Made by a program: the position numbers and the translations under genes
The notes under the pieces: model-generated
Databases searched by the model: none
What the model saw: the letters and a program-made list of their open reading frames with translations, nothing else
What the model was told of the DNA's origin: nothing
Source of the DNA: Flexifilum sp963727545
GTDB lineage: Bacteria > Chloroflexota > Anaerolineae > Aggregatilineales > Phototrophicaceae
Direction: 5' to 3'
NCBI GenBank assembly: GCA_963727545.1
Contig: CAVSGS010000005.1
Location: 558,001-622,000, forward strand
Length of the DNA: 64,000 nt
Shown here: one piece after another, positions 9,154-18,239 of the stretch
Numbering within the stretch: the stretch's first letter is position 1
How the letters are laid out: every line of letters begins with the position of its first letter

Positions 9154-9197
9154 CCTCCACTGCGGTTGTCTTCACCGGCGATCGCTGTGGAGGTTTT
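9154..9197 (+). terminator. Hairpin with U-tract between SBP and permease genes
   Basis: CCTCCAC at 9154-9160 pairs with GTGGAGG at 9187-9193 and is followed by TTTTCTG. It lies within the operon, after the binding-protein gene and just before the first permease, so it may be a partial terminator or RNA stabiliser that favours high binding-protein expression. Confidence 0.45.
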
Positions 9198-9219
9198 CTG
9201 TCATAATGGAAACGGTCCC

Positions 9220-10230
9220 ATGCGAAAATTTCTCTTTCGGTATTTGATTCCGCGAATTATTCAATTTCTGACGATTATTTTTGTCGGGATTACCATCACG
9301 TTCATCATCCCTCGGCTGTCACCCACTGACCCGGTCGAAGCGCAAATCTCCATGATGATGGCAAGAGGAAACACGCTCGACGCGCAATCCGTCGAGTCAA
9401 TGCGTGCCGCTCTGACCGAACTGTACGGGTTGTCCGGCACTCCGGTCGAGCAATATGTCGCCTTTTGGGGGCGCTTGCTCCGGGGCGACCTCGGTCCTTC
9501 GCTTGGCAATTTCCCGACCCCGGTATCCGAGATGATCGGTCAGGCACTGCCTTATACGCTCGGTTTGCTGGTCCCTGCCCTGATAGTTTCGTGGCTGTTT
9601 GGCAACTTTTTCGGGGCTTTGTCCAGCTACTATCCCGCAAACAAACCTTTGAAAGTGGTCGAAGGGCTGGGACAGGCGGCACGACCGATTCCGTACTACA
9701 TCGTAGCCCTTGTTCTGCTCGTGGTTTTTGGGTTTTACATCCCACTCTTCCCGTTCAGCGGCGCATACCCGATCGGGACTCATCCCAGCTTCAGCGTGGA
9801 TTTTATTCTGACCTATCTCTACCATGCCGCGCTTCCGGCAGCCACTTTGGTGCTGGTTGGGTTTGGTGGCTGGTTTGTTGGCATGAAGTCGCTCACTTCC
9901 AACATTATCTCTGAAGACTACGTGGTGTATGCCGAAACCGCCGGACTGAAGAAAAACCGGATCCTCACCCAATACATTATGCGTACCGCTATGCTGCCGC
10001 AGCTCACCGGACTAGCGATGTCGATCGGGACCGTTTTCAGCGGCGCGCTCATTATGGAGATCGTGTTTGGTTATCCCGGGATCGGCAGCCTAACGATGGT
10101 CGCCGTCTTCAGAAACGATTATTCGATGATCATGGGGATCGCGGTCTATTCGATCATCGGGGTGGCTGCCGCTGTTTTCCTCATGGACTTACTCTATCCC
10201 CTGTTCGACCCACGAGTGCGTTACCAATAG
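9220..10230 (+). CDS. ABC importer permease, DppB/OppB type (336 aa)
   Basis: This inner-membrane permease belongs to the peptide-type importer. I place the start at 9220 (MRKFLFRYLIPRIIQFLTII) because that puts the first membrane helix at the N-terminus as in DppB; the frame is open further upstream to 9166. About six hydrophobic helices follow. The EAA-like coupling loop is AETAGLKKNRILTQYIMRTA. The ending LLYPLFDPRVRYQ is the typical C-terminus of this family. It lies ten bases upstream of the second permease and would form the heterodimeric channel with it. Confidence 0.9.
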   Translation: MRKFLFRYLIPRIIQFLTIIFVGITITFIIPRLSPTDPVEAQISMMMARGNTLDAQSVESMRAALTELYGLSGTPVEQYVAFWGRLLRGDLGPSLGNFPTPVSEMIGQALPYTLGLLVPALIVSWLFGNFFGALSSYYPANKPLKVVEGLGQAARPIPYYIVALVLLVVFGFYIPLFPFSGAYPIGTHPSFSVDFILTYLYHAALPAATLVLVGFGGWFVGMKSLTSNIISEDYVVYAETAGLKKNRILTQYIMRTAMLPQLTGLAMSIGTVFSGALIMEIVFGYPGIGSLTMVAVFRNDYSMIMGIAVYSIIGVAAAVFLMDLLYPLFDPRVRYQ

Positions 10231-10240
10231 GATTGGAATT

Positions 10241-11098
10241 ATGTTTAGAGTATTGCGCGATCTCCTCAAATACGACGGTCGCTTTCGTCTCGCTTTTATT
10301 TTCTTAGCAATTATAGTGGTGATGGTGCTCCTATCCTTTGTCTCGCCATTTGACCCGGGCAAGTCTTATGTGGTGGCGATGGACTCGCCGCCCTCGATGG
10401 AGCACATTTTCGGCACAACCTCGCGCGGGCAAGATCTCTTCTGGTGGTTGACCTTTGCTGTACGCAATTCACTGTTCCTTGGTGTGGTAACCGCGATTAT
10501 CTCGCGTGTCATCGCCGTGTTGGTCGGTTTGACCGCGGGCTATCAAGGTGGCTGGGTTGACCGCGTACTGATGGCGATCAATGACACCTTCGTCGTTTTG
10601 CCGCTACTGCCTATCCTGATCTTGCTCGGTTTCTTGCTGCACGACCGGATGAGTCTGCTTTTCTTGGCGATTATCCTCGGGCTTTTCGGCTGGTCGTTCG
10701 ACGCCCGCCTGATTCGCTCCCAAGTGCTCAGCTTGAAAGAGCGTTCGTTTACGCGCACCGCGCTTTATTCGGGAACGAGCGGCTATCGGATCACCATCAA
10801 TGAGCATCTCCCCTTCGTGCTGCCGATTGTGTTTGCCACCACCATCAACAACATCTTATGGTCAATCGGCATGGAAGTCACTTTGAGTATCATCGGGCTT
10901 TCCGACTTGACCACCCCCACACTGGGAACTGCGCTCTTCTGGGCGAACCAGCATGGCGCGTTGGTCGCGGGGGTGTGGTGGTGGATCGCCGCGCCGACGC
11001 TGGTGGCTATCATCCTGTTCCTCGGACTGTACTTGCTCTTCATGGGCATCAACGAGTACATCGATCCGCGGACTCGCTTGCGTCTGATTGGAGGCTGA
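10241..11098 (+). CDS. ABC importer permease, DppC/OppC type (285 aa)
   Basis: This is the second channel subunit of the arabinose-linked importer. An N-terminal helix is followed by the DppC-like extracytoplasmic segment GTTSRGQDLFWWLTFAVRNS and then five more helices. The coupling loop is LKERSFTRTALYSGTSGYRI, and the C-terminus INEYIDPRTRLRLIGG is family-typical. The usual 'GTD..GRD' reads GTTSRGQD here. The gene is translated just ahead of the ATPase gene, with four bases between them. Confidence 0.9.
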   Translation: MFRVLRDLLKYDGRFRLAFIFLAIIVVMVLLSFVSPFDPGKSYVVAMDSPPSMEHIFGTTSRGQDLFWWLTFAVRNSLFLGVVTAIISRVIAVLVGLTAGYQGGWVDRVLMAINDTFVVLPLLPILILLGFLLHDRMSLLFLAIILGLFGWSFDARLIRSQVLSLKERSFTRTALYSGTSGYRITINEHLPFVLPIVFATTINNILWSIGMEVTLSIIGLSDLTTPTLGTALFWANQHGALVAGVWWWIAAPTLVAIILFLGLYLLFMGINEYIDPRTRLRLIGG

Positions 11099-11101
11099 CC
11101 C

Positions 11102-12094
11102 GTGACCTTACTAAGTGTGCAAAACCTCCATGCGTATTACCGAACCGAGGTCTACGGCATCTCCCGGACGGTACGGGCGGTTGATGGGGTATCCTTTGAC
11201 CTCTTTCCTAATGAAATCTATGGTGTAGCCGGCGAGTTGAGCTGCGGCAAAACGACGCTGATCAAGGTGATCTCAGGCAACGCCAAACATCCCCTGAAAG
11301 CCTTTGAGGGCAGCGTCAATTACGACTTCGGTGATTACAAAGTTGACATGCTCAAAGCTTCGGAGGATGAACTCCGCGCGCACGTTCGCTGGAAAGAACT
11401 CTCGTATGTCATGCAGGGATCGATGAGCGTCCTCAACCCGGTACGCCGGATCATTGAGACCTTCCGGGACATCGTTTACACGCATGAGCCGGGTACGAAT
11501 AAGAAGAAGTTTCTGGAAGATACCCGTAATCACGTCAACCGGCTAGGACTTCCGACCGACGTCCTCAACGCCTATCCGCACCAGCTTTCCGGCGGTATGC
11601 GCCAGCGCGTGGCAATCGCCCTAGCGACTGTGTTTCAGCCGTCCTTAATCATCGCGGACGAGCCGACCACCGCCTTGGACGTGGTGGTGCAGCGTGGCGT
11701 TCTGCAAATGATGAGAGACATCCAAGCCGCGAGCGGCAATACCGTGCTGCTGGTCACTCATGACTTGGCGGTGCACGCCAACGTGGCGGATCGGGTGATG
11801 ATCATGTACGCGGGCAGGATCGCCGAAGAAGCGCCCACCGAAACTATTTTCAATGCGCCGCTGCACCCCTATACCCAGCACCTGATCAGTTCGCTGCCGA
11901 TGATCGGCGAAAGATCGGCTAAGGCGAGCCTGAAAGGTTCACCGCCCAATCTCGCTAACCCGCCGAGCGGCTGCCGGTTCCATCCGCGCTGCCCGTTTGT
12001 GATGGATGTCTGCCGAACCGACGTACCGGAAATGGTTATGGTCAAAGATCAACACCGCGTAGCCTGCCACTTGGTCAAGGAGAGCGTACAATGA
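11102..12094 (+). CDS. ABC importer ATPase, DppD type (330 aa)
   Basis: This is a cytoplasmic motor subunit. It starts with GTG. The Walker A reads GELSCGKTT (residues about 44-52), a variant of GESGSGKTT. The signature is LSGGMRQRVAIA and the Walker B is LIIADEPTTALD, followed by the H-loop VTHDLAVHA. The C-terminal oligopeptide-transporter extension with a CRFHPRCPF cysteine motif is present, as in DppD/OppD. The last four bases overlap the start of the second ATPase (ATGA), so the pair is translationally coupled. Confidence 0.92.
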   Translation: MTLLSVQNLHAYYRTEVYGISRTVRAVDGVSFDLFPNEIYGVAGELSCGKTTLIKVISGNAKHPLKAFEGSVNYDFGDYKVDMLKASEDELRAHVRWKELSYVMQGSMSVLNPVRRIIETFRDIVYTHEPGTNKKKFLEDTRNHVNRLGLPTDVLNAYPHQLSGGMRQRVAIALATVFQPSLIIADEPTTALDVVVQRGVLQMMRDIQAASGNTVLLVTHDLAVHANVADRVMIMYAGRIAEEAPTETIFNAPLHPYTQHLISSLPMIGERSAKASLKGSPPNLANPPSGCRFHPRCPFVMDVCRTDVPEMVMVKDQHRVACHLVKESVQ

Positions 12095-13104
12095 GCGACA
12101 GTGACAAACTGCTGGACGTTCAGCACGTAACCGTCGAATTTCACATTGGCGGACTCCTCGGCGGAACCATTCTGACCGCAGTCAATGACATCACCTTTGC
12201 CTTGGAGCGCAACAAGCCGGAGATTTATACGCTCGCCGGTGAAAGTGGCAGCGGCAAGACCACGCTCTCGCGCTTGCTGCTGCGCGACCTTGACCCAACC
12301 AGCGGTAAGGTGTTCTTTGAGGGACGGGATCTATCAACTATCCGCAAACGCGGCGAGTTCAACGAGTTTATCAAGAAGGTTCAGCCAGTTTTCCAGAACC
12401 CATTCGAGACTTTTAGCCCGCTGCGGCGGGTGGATGCTTACCTGCTCGATACCGCTGTGAATTTCAAGATGGCACCGAACCGTCGGGCTGCTGTCGACGT
12501 GGTCGATGAAGCGCTGCGTAACGTCGGCTTGTCGCTCGACGAAGTGCGGCAGCGCTATCCGCACGAACTCTCCGGCGGACAGATTCAGCGCGTATCGGTC
12601 GCGCGGGCGTTGATCTCTAGACCGAAGCTGATCCTCGCGGACGAACCCGTCTCGATGGTCGATGCCTCACTGCGGATGGAGATCGTCAATCTGTTCCAGA
12701 AGCTGCGCGACGAACAGAAAGTGAGCGTCATTTACATCACGCACGACCTCGCGACTGCCTATTACATCAGCGACCGGATCGCGATCATGCTGCGTGGTTA
12801 CGTCGTCGAATCAGGTCCGGTGGTGGATGTTCTGGAACGTCCCGCTCACCCGTACACGCAGTTGCTGAAGGAATCAGTTCCCGAACCTGCTCCCAAGGAA
12901 CGCGAGTCGTGGGCAAAACACATTGCGCTGGGAACAACTGAGGTTAAAGAGTATGGGCGAATCGGCTGCAAGTTTGCGGGACGCTGTCCTCACGTGATGG
13001 ACATTTGCCGCAAGGCGGATCCGCCGGATATTCAAGTGGGGACGCAAACGGTGAAATGCTACTTGTATTCGGACCAAGCCGAGAAAACTGCCACGGGGGC
13101 ATAG
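12091..13104 (+). CDS. ABC importer ATPase, DppF type (337 aa)
   Basis: This is the second motor subunit, forming a heterodimer with the preceding gene product. Walker A is GESGSGKTT, the signature LSGGQIQRVSVARAL and Walker B LILADEPVSMVD, followed by ITHDLATAY. A C-terminal CKFAGRCPHVMDIC matches the cysteine extension of peptide/oligosaccharide ATPases. It is the last gene of the operon; a symmetrical terminator lies about 180 bases downstream between it and the convergent sucrose phosphorylase gene. Confidence 0.92.
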   Translation: MSDSDKLLDVQHVTVEFHIGGLLGGTILTAVNDITFALERNKPEIYTLAGESGSGKTTLSRLLLRDLDPTSGKVFFEGRDLSTIRKRGEFNEFIKKVQPVFQNPFETFSPLRRVDAYLLDTAVNFKMAPNRRAAVDVVDEALRNVGLSLDEVRQRYPHELSGGQIQRVSVARALISRPKLILADEPVSMVDASLRMEIVNLFQKLRDEQKVSVIYITHDLATAYYISDRIAIMLRGYVVESGPVVDVLERPAHPYTQLLKESVPEPAPKERESWAKHIALGTTEVKEYGRIGCKFAGRCPHVMDICRKADPPDIQVGTQTVKCYLYSDQAEKTATGA

Positions 13105-13287
13105 CGATGTCCCCATTTAAACTTCGGTACCATAGTCTCGCCTCCGCCACTCAAGTTTCCATTTAGGTCGGCGCGTGGACTATCGAGCAATTCAGTCTGT
13201 TGGACAGCAGTTCCAAGCTGACGCGCCGTTAGAGCGGCGCCTTCGTTTTTCAGTTTGAAGCCTAAGCATTATGGGCATCAAAATCAG

Positions 13288-13315
13288 AACACGACGGGTT
13301 GAAGCCCGTCGTGTT
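13288..13315. terminator. Bidirectional hairpin terminator between convergent operons
   Basis: AACACGACGGG and CCCGTCGTGTT form an 11-bp perfect stem with a six-base loop. It sits between the end of the plus-strand importer operon and the stop codon of the minus-strand sucrose phosphorylase, only five bases from the latter. U-tracts are short on both sides. Confidence 0.65.
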
Positions 13316-13319
13316 TGAG

Positions 13320-14807
13320 TTAGGCACTGGTTGTCCTAAAGTCGAGCGGCTGCTCGACGCCATCTAGCCGGTAACAGATTTTCATGCTCGCGTTCGTGAA
13401 GTCGACTTCAAGCTGCGCCCACGTCTCCGCATTTCGCCAACATAGCAGCAGCGACGACTCGTTGGACTCAAGTAGGGAGAACGTTCCTTGAAACGCCGGA
13501 TGCTCGTTGCGGAAACGGATCAGCCTGAGCAGGTCTTGGACAATCGGTCGGTTGAGGGCGTCCCCCACTTCGTCCCAAGAGTAGACGTGGCGGTTGATCT
13601 CTCGCCCGACTTTTGTCTCCTCAAGCCGCTGCATGTCATTCCTGCCCGCTAGCAAGCCGACGTAATAGACCTGCGGAATGCCCGGTGCGAAGAATTGAAT
13701 GGCGCGCGCGATCAGGTAGTCCCGGTCGTTTCTGCCGAGGGCATCGTAATAGGTGCAGTTGACTTGGTACAGGTCGAGGTTCGAGGCAGCCTGCCCCGTC
13801 GCCCGCCGGCTCTGCCCACCGCTGCGTTCGTGGATGGTCTCGACCAGCGCGTCGATCTCGTTCGCCGGAATCAATCCCGGCAGTTCCGAACCGTCGGCGT
13901 CAGTTGCCGCGCCGATGTCGATTACGCCGATACCGTCATGCGTGTCGAGCACTGTCACCGCATTATGAGGACAAATCGCCAGCCACTTCTTGAGATAGCG
14001 CGCGGTACGGTTGTAGATCGCGTGCAGGATTAGCGGGGGCAGTGCAAAGTCGTAGACGTGATCCACTTGGCGCGCGATCTCGATCTGCTGGCGGTAGTGA
14101 GAATGGATTTCCGCCAGCACCTCTAACCCTCGATCGCGCGCGTACTGCGTCAGTTCCTCAATGAAAGCGAACGTTTCCGGGATCATGAAGCAGCTCGTCC
14201 CCGGTTGCTTGATCGCGTAGCCGATGGCATCGAGGCGGATCGTCTTGACGCCGTGTTCATGAAAGCGTTGGAGCAGCGTGCGCCAGTAGGCATCGCCCTG
14301 CGGATCACGCACGTTCAGGTCGATCTGCTGGCTGGTGAAGGTCGTCCACACGATCGATTTTTGACCATCTGCTCGTGTTATCGTTGTAAAAGGCAAGCCG
14401 GGGCGCGGACGGTAAATCTCCAGTAACTCCGCTTCGGTCGCGCCGTTCGGGAAGACCGCGCCCAAGGTCAGGAACATCCCGCTGTAAGGCGATTGCTCCC
14501 CTCGCATCAGATAATCCTGAAACTGGTGCGATTGGCTCGAAATGTGATTGACGATCAGGTCGGCGGTGATCTCGTGAGTGGCGCTCAACGCGGTGATGTC
14601 GCCCCACGTCCCGACGCGCGGATCGACCAGCGCGTGATCGATCGGGTCGAAACCCGCGTCGGCGCCATCGACGGGGTAGAAAAAGGGGAGGATGTGCACA
14701 CCGCCAAACACGCCCTTGAGCGGACCGTCTAGCAGACGCTGAAGGTCTACCAGCCGGTCACCACCCAAGCGGTTCGCATAGGTCAGCAGATGAACGCAGT
14801 TACGCAT
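13320..14807 (-). CDS. gtfA: Sucrose phosphorylase, GH13_18 (495 aa)
   Basis: It converts sucrose and phosphate into alpha-D-glucose 1-phosphate and fructose, EC 2.4.1.7, conserving the energy of the glycosidic bond. The sequence follows the bifidobacterial enzyme closely: VHILPFFYPVDGADAGFDPI near residue 37, IYRPRPGLPF near 131, nucleophile D193 in IRLDAIGY, acid/base E233 in VLAEIHSHY, and transition-state D291 in VLDTHDGIGVIDIG. Length is normal and there is no signal peptide. It is the last gene of a minus-strand unit with a sugar ABC importer and a LacI regulator, which supports sucrose as the imported substrate. Related GH13_18 enzymes acting on sucrose 6'-phosphate or glucosylglycerate cannot be wholly excluded. 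Confidence 0.92.
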   Translation of the reverse strand: MRNCVHLLTYANRLGGDRLVDLQRLLDGPLKGVFGGVHILPFFYPVDGADAGFDPIDHALVDPRVGTWGDITALSATHEITADLIVNHISSQSHQFQDYLMRGEQSPYSGMFLTLGAVFPNGATEAELLEIYRPRPGLPFTTITRADGQKSIVWTTFTSQQIDLNVRDPQGDAYWRTLLQRFHEHGVKTIRLDAIGYAIKQPGTSCFMIPETFAFIEELTQYARDRGLEVLAEIHSHYRQQIEIARQVDHVYDFALPPLILHAIYNRTARYLKKWLAICPHNAVTVLDTHDGIGVIDIGAATDADGSELPGLIPANEIDALVETIHERSGGQSRRATGQAASNLDLYQVNCTYYDALGRNDRDYLIARAIQFFAPGIPQVYYVGLLAGRNDMQRLEETKVGREINRHVYSWDEVGDALNRPIVQDLLRLIRFRNEHPAFQGTFSLLESNESSLLLCWRNAETWAQLEVDFTNASMKICYRLDGVEQPLDFRTTSA

Positions 14808-14886
14808 GGAGAGTCCTTAGCCTGCGGGCTGTCGCTAGTTCGCTTTTGCTGCTGTTTGAAATGCCGGAAAATCGGTTAGCGCCTGC

Positions 14887-15711
14887 TCATCCCTTGACCG
14901 AGCCTTGCAGCAGCGCCGCGATGATCTGGCGCTGGAACAGTATGAACAGGATCAGGGTCGGCAGCAGGATCAGGATCGTACCGGCGCATAGCAGCGGCAC
15001 GTTGGTCGCATAGTGTCCTTGAAACGCGCCCAGCGCGCCTGCCATCGTCCGCTGGGTCGGGTCCTCGACCAGCACCAGCGCGATCAAAAACTGATTCCAC
15101 GTCCAGACCGACATGAGGATGCCGAGCGAGGCAATCGGCGCGCGCGCCAGCGGCAGATGAATCCGCCAGAACAAATCCCAAATCGTGGCACCGTCAACGC
15201 GGGCTGCCTCGGAGATTTCACCGGGCACACCGACGAAGTGGGCGCGCATCCAGAACACCGCGAACGGCATATACAAGCCGATCAGCGGCAGTACGATGGC
15301 GAAGCGCGTGTTGTAGATGCCGATGGCACGTTCCAAGTAGTAGAGCGGGACGATGATCCCGGTAAAAGGCAGCGTCAGCCCGAAGACGAATAGGAACAGC
15401 AGCACCCGCGAGCCGGGGATTTTCAAGAGACCGATAGCGAATGCCGCCATCGTCGAGATCAGCAGCGCGACCGGCACGACCGCTAGCACGATGAACACGC
15501 TCGAACCGAGCAGCGCCGTCATGTTTGCCACGTTGAAGGCTTCGATAAAGTTGCCCCACTGCGGGTCGGCGGGCAAGGCAAATCCGCTCGGCACGGTTCC
15601 TGATGGATGGAGGGCGGTGATGAAGATGCTGATGAAGGGCAAAATCGTCGCCACCATCATCACGATCAGCAGCCCGCGTCCGGCATAGAGTTCAGTCCGT
15701 CCGATCTTCAT
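14887..15711 (-). CDS. Carbohydrate ABC importer permease, MalG/CUT1 type (274 aa)
   Basis: This is the inner-membrane channel subunit of the sucrose unit, with six predicted helices. The EAA coupling loop is EISEAARVDGATIWDLFWRI. The C-terminal end QRQIIAALLQGSVKG is the typical MalG finish. Its start codon shares the last base of the upstream permease gene (15711), implying translational coupling. It lies 79 bases ahead of sucrose phosphorylase on the same strand. Confidence 0.9.
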   Translation of the reverse strand: MKIGRTELYAGRGLLIVMMVATILPFISIFITALHPSGTVPSGFALPADPQWGNFIEAFNVANMTALLGSSVFIVLAVVPVALLISTMAAFAIGLLKIPGSRVLLFLFVFGLTLPFTGIIVPLYYLERAIGIYNTRFAIVLPLIGLYMPFAVFWMRAHFVGVPGEISEAARVDGATIWDLFWRIHLPLARAPIASLGILMSVWTWNQFLIALVLVEDPTQRTMAGALGAFQGHYATNVPLLCAGTILILLPTLILFILFQRQIIAALLQGSVKG

Positions 15712-16652
15712 TACGCGACCTCCCGGCTCAACCGCTGAATCGGGATAATCACGATCAGGACCAGCAGCATCAACATGACCGCCAGCGCCGACGCTAAGCC
15801 AATGCGCTGCTGCGTGAAGGCGAGGATGTAAATCTGGATGCCGGGAACCGCCGTCGAATTGCCGGGACCGCCCGCCGTCGTGACGTAAACGATGTCGAAC
15901 GCCGCCAACGCCGCGATGGTCGTCACGGTTAAGCAGACGCCGATCTCATTGCGCAGCAGCGGGACGGTGATGCGGATGAACTCGGTGAACCAGCTCGCCC
16001 CGTCGATCCGCGCCAACTCGTAGAGCGATTGATCGATTTTCGACATGCCCGTCTCGAGCAAAACGGTACAGAAACCCAGTAGAACCCACACGCCGATCAC
16101 GCCGACGGCGGGCAGCGCCCAGTCGAAGTCACCCAGCCACGCGCGGGTCAGCGCATCGAGACCCACGAAGCGCAGCGCTTGGTTGATCAAGCCGGGGAGC
16201 GCCAGCAGCCAGCCCCAAATGATGCCCGCCGCGACCAGCGGAATCACTTGTGGCAGAAACAGCACCGTGCGCGCGACGGTACCCAGCCGTCCGGTCGCCA
16301 CGCGATGAATCACGCTGGCGGTCACCAGACCGAGCGCAACCGGGATGAAGCTGAACCAGATCACCAACTCGAAAGCGTTGACGATGGTTCCGAACAGATC
16401 AGGAACCTGTAACACTGTCTGGTAGTTCTTCAGCCCGACGAACGTCATCTCGCCGATGCCATCCCAGCGAAAGAACGAATATTGGATGCTCATCAACAGC
16501 GGCACAAGTACGAAAACCGCGTACATCGCGAGCGCGGGCAGCACGAACAGCCAACCGACGATCTTACCCCGGCGGATTTCGTTCCTGTGCGTGATTGGTC
16601 GAGACAATGCGGAAGTTGCGGCGCGTGTATCTAATGTCGTCATGATTGCCAT
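15711..16652 (-). CDS. Carbohydrate ABC importer permease, MalF/CUT1 type (313 aa)
   Basis: This is the partner channel subunit. An N-terminal cytoplasmic stretch of about 30 residues precedes the first helix GWLFVLPALAMYAVFVLVPL. The coupling loop is LYELARIDGASWFTEFIRIT. A second ATG three codons in (16643) is an equally possible start. A strong hairpin separates it from the binding-protein gene upstream. No ATPase gene accompanies this importer, as is common in CUT1 systems that share one MsmK-type ATPase. Confidence 0.9.
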   Translation of the reverse strand: MAIMTTLDTRAATSALSRPITHRNEIRRGKIVGWLFVLPALAMYAVFVLVPLLMSIQYSFFRWDGIGEMTFVGLKNYQTVLQVPDLFGTIVNAFELVIWFSFIPVALGLVTASVIHRVATGRLGTVARTVLFLPQVIPLVAAGIIWGWLLALPGLINQALRFVGLDALTRAWLGDFDWALPAVGVIGVWVLLGFCTVLLETGMSKIDQSLYELARIDGASWFTEFIRITVPLLRNEIGVCLTVTTIAALAAFDIVYVTTAGGPGNSTAVPGIQIYILAFTQQRIGLASALAVMLMLLVLIVIIPIQRLSREVA

Positions 16653-16660
16653 CGTTCAAT

Positions 16661-16693
16661 TGGCGGACGCAGGGATTATGCCTGCGTCCGCCA
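16661..16693 (-). terminator. Intra-operon hairpin between SBP and permease
   Basis: TGGCGGACGCAGG and CCTGCGTCCGCCA form a perfect 13-bp stem with a seven-base loop, in the 59-base gap between the binding-protein stop and the first permease start. It has no U-tract on the minus strand, so protection of the upstream SBP message against 3' decay is more likely than strong termination. Confidence 0.6.
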
Positions 16694-16711
16694 CTACATT
16701 ACGGAGAAATG

Positions 16712-18037
16712 CTATTCGGCGAGTTCACGCTCGTATTCCGCCTGAACCGCTTGGAGCAGACCGGCGGCATCTTGCCGACCGCCGACCATCTTCTGCAGCT
16801 CCGGCGTCCAGCCTTGCGCGAAGATCGCGCTGGTCGCGTTGGCGATGAAGTCCATCGAGGTACCGGCTTCACCGACCACCGGACCGGCAGCCAGCGTCTC
16901 GTTGGTGATCGAGCCTTCGGTGACCGCAGGCATCGTCGCGCCCGACGGACCGCCGGGGTTGGAGCCGCCGACACTCACGTCGATCTCACGCGCTTTGTCG
17001 TTGGTGGCGACCCAATTGAGGAAGAACGCGGCGCAATCCGCATTGGCAGCGTTCGCGGCGATACCGAAAGTCAATGGCGCGGACATCGCGGCGGGCGAAC
17101 CACCCTCTTCAGCCGGCGGCATCAGGAAGAAACCAACGTTACCGGGCATGTCGGTGTCGTAACCCGCATTCTGCCAGTCGCCGTTGAAAATGAACACGCC
17201 TTCACCCTGACCGAAACGAGCATTGGCGTCGGTGTACTCGATGGCGTTGATGTCGGGCGGGAAGTAGCCCGCTTCGATCCACTGCTGCAGGTGCTGAGCA
17301 GCAACGAGATTATCCGGCGTATCGATGGTCGCGCCGGGTTTCTGATAGATCCAGTCATTGATCGGACCGACGGGACCGAAAGCAGCCATCAACTGCTGAA
17401 GCGGGAAAGCCAGTCCCATACCGCTCTTGGCACTGCCCCACTGCATGATCGGGAGCAGACCGGCATCCTTGGCGGCAGCCAGCAATGTCTCGAATTCGGC
17501 GACAGTCTTCGGCGGCTCGGTCATGCCGATCTGCGCTGCCTGTTCCTTGTTGTAGAAGATGCCCGTCAAGCTGTAGTTCAGCCCCATCGCATACAGCGTG
17601 CCGGAGCCGCGCGTGCCGTCCTCGGCGACGCGGTTCTGGTCAAGCTGTGGCACGGGCCACTGATCCCAACCGAAGGCGGCAGCGTAGCCGTCAAGGTCTT
17701 TGAGCAGCCCCTGATTGGCGAACGAGACCATCGTCGGCAGCCGGATCAAGTCAGGCGGGTTGTCGCCCGACAGCAGACGCGGCGTCGAGTTGATTAGGTT
17801 GGTGAACTGGTCTTGGCTGATGTCCCAAGTGACGTTCGGGTACTGAACTGCGAATTCATCAGCCAGCTTGAACGGCAGGTCGAATCCAGTCTCGAAGTAG
17901 GCTTTGAGCGTGACCGGGTCGCTGCCGCAGTCAGGCGCGGTGGCGTCTTGCGCCGAGGCAATCGGCGTCTGCACCGCAAAGGCGAGCACCGCAAGCACGG
18001 CGACGGTGGAAAGAATAAGCCAAAATTGACGTTTCAC
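16712..18037 (-). CDS. Sugar-binding lipoprotein/SBP family 1, probable sucrose receptor (441 aa)
   Basis: This is the extracellular solute receptor of the CUT1 importer. It starts with GTG behind GGAG. The signal peptide is KRQFWLILSTVAVLAVLAFAVQTPIASAQ, with a likely cleavage after ASA. Mature-domain motifs of SBP_bac_1 include GDNPPDLIRLPTMVSFANQG near residue 95, YNKEQAAQIGM, and GVFIFNGDWQNAGY. There is no lipobox cysteine. Substrate is inferred as sucrose from the phosphorylase in the same operon. Confidence 0.87.
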   Translation of the reverse strand: MKRQFWLILSTVAVLAVLAFAVQTPIASAQDATAPDCGSDPVTLKAYFETGFDLPFKLADEFAVQYPNVTWDISQDQFTNLINSTPRLLSGDNPPDLIRLPTMVSFANQGLLKDLDGYAAAFGWDQWPVPQLDQNRVAEDGTRGSGTLYAMGLNYSLTGIFYNKEQAAQIGMTEPPKTVAEFETLLAAAKDAGLLPIMQWGSAKSGMGLAFPLQQLMAAFGPVGPINDWIYQKPGATIDTPDNLVAAQHLQQWIEAGYFPPDINAIEYTDANARFGQGEGVFIFNGDWQNAGYDTDMPGNVGFFLMPPAEEGGSPAAMSAPLTFGIAANAANADCAAFFLNWVATNDKAREIDVSVGGSNPGGPSGATMPAVTEGSITNETLAAGPVVGEAGTSMDFIANATSAIFAQGWTPELQKMVGGRQDAAGLLQAVQAEYERELAE

Positions 18038-18080
18038 GTTAATATCTCCTATGTAATATCAGGTACAGCAATGTGCCGAC

Positions 18081-18104
18081 AGAGTCAGGGTGCCTCCTGA
18101 CTCT
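18081..18104 (-). promoter_or_regulatory. Leader hairpin and -10-like box upstream of the sucrose SBP
   Basis: AGAGTCAGG pairs with CCTGACTCT over a six-base loop, about 45 bases upstream of the GTG start. On the minus strand a CTATAAGT box lies just upstream of it. The CCGGTTC at 18184-18190 matches one half of the palindrome found at the LacI promoter. The region probably holds the operon's promoter and leader. Confidence 0.35.
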
Positions 18105-18239
18105 CTTTTAGTTACACTTATAGCACGCTCCTCTCTGGCTCTTATGAACTCTATCGTTATTCACCATTTCAACGGAAACTGCGCCGGTTCATTTTTACGC
18201 GCTTCTCGTTGCGAATAATCCAATCTTTAGAGCATCGTC

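Noticed and set aside
16646..17797. Open plus-strand frame of 383 codons opposite the sucrose SBP
   Set aside because: Same reasoning: the minus strand encodes a complete signal-peptide-bearing SBP in an operon.
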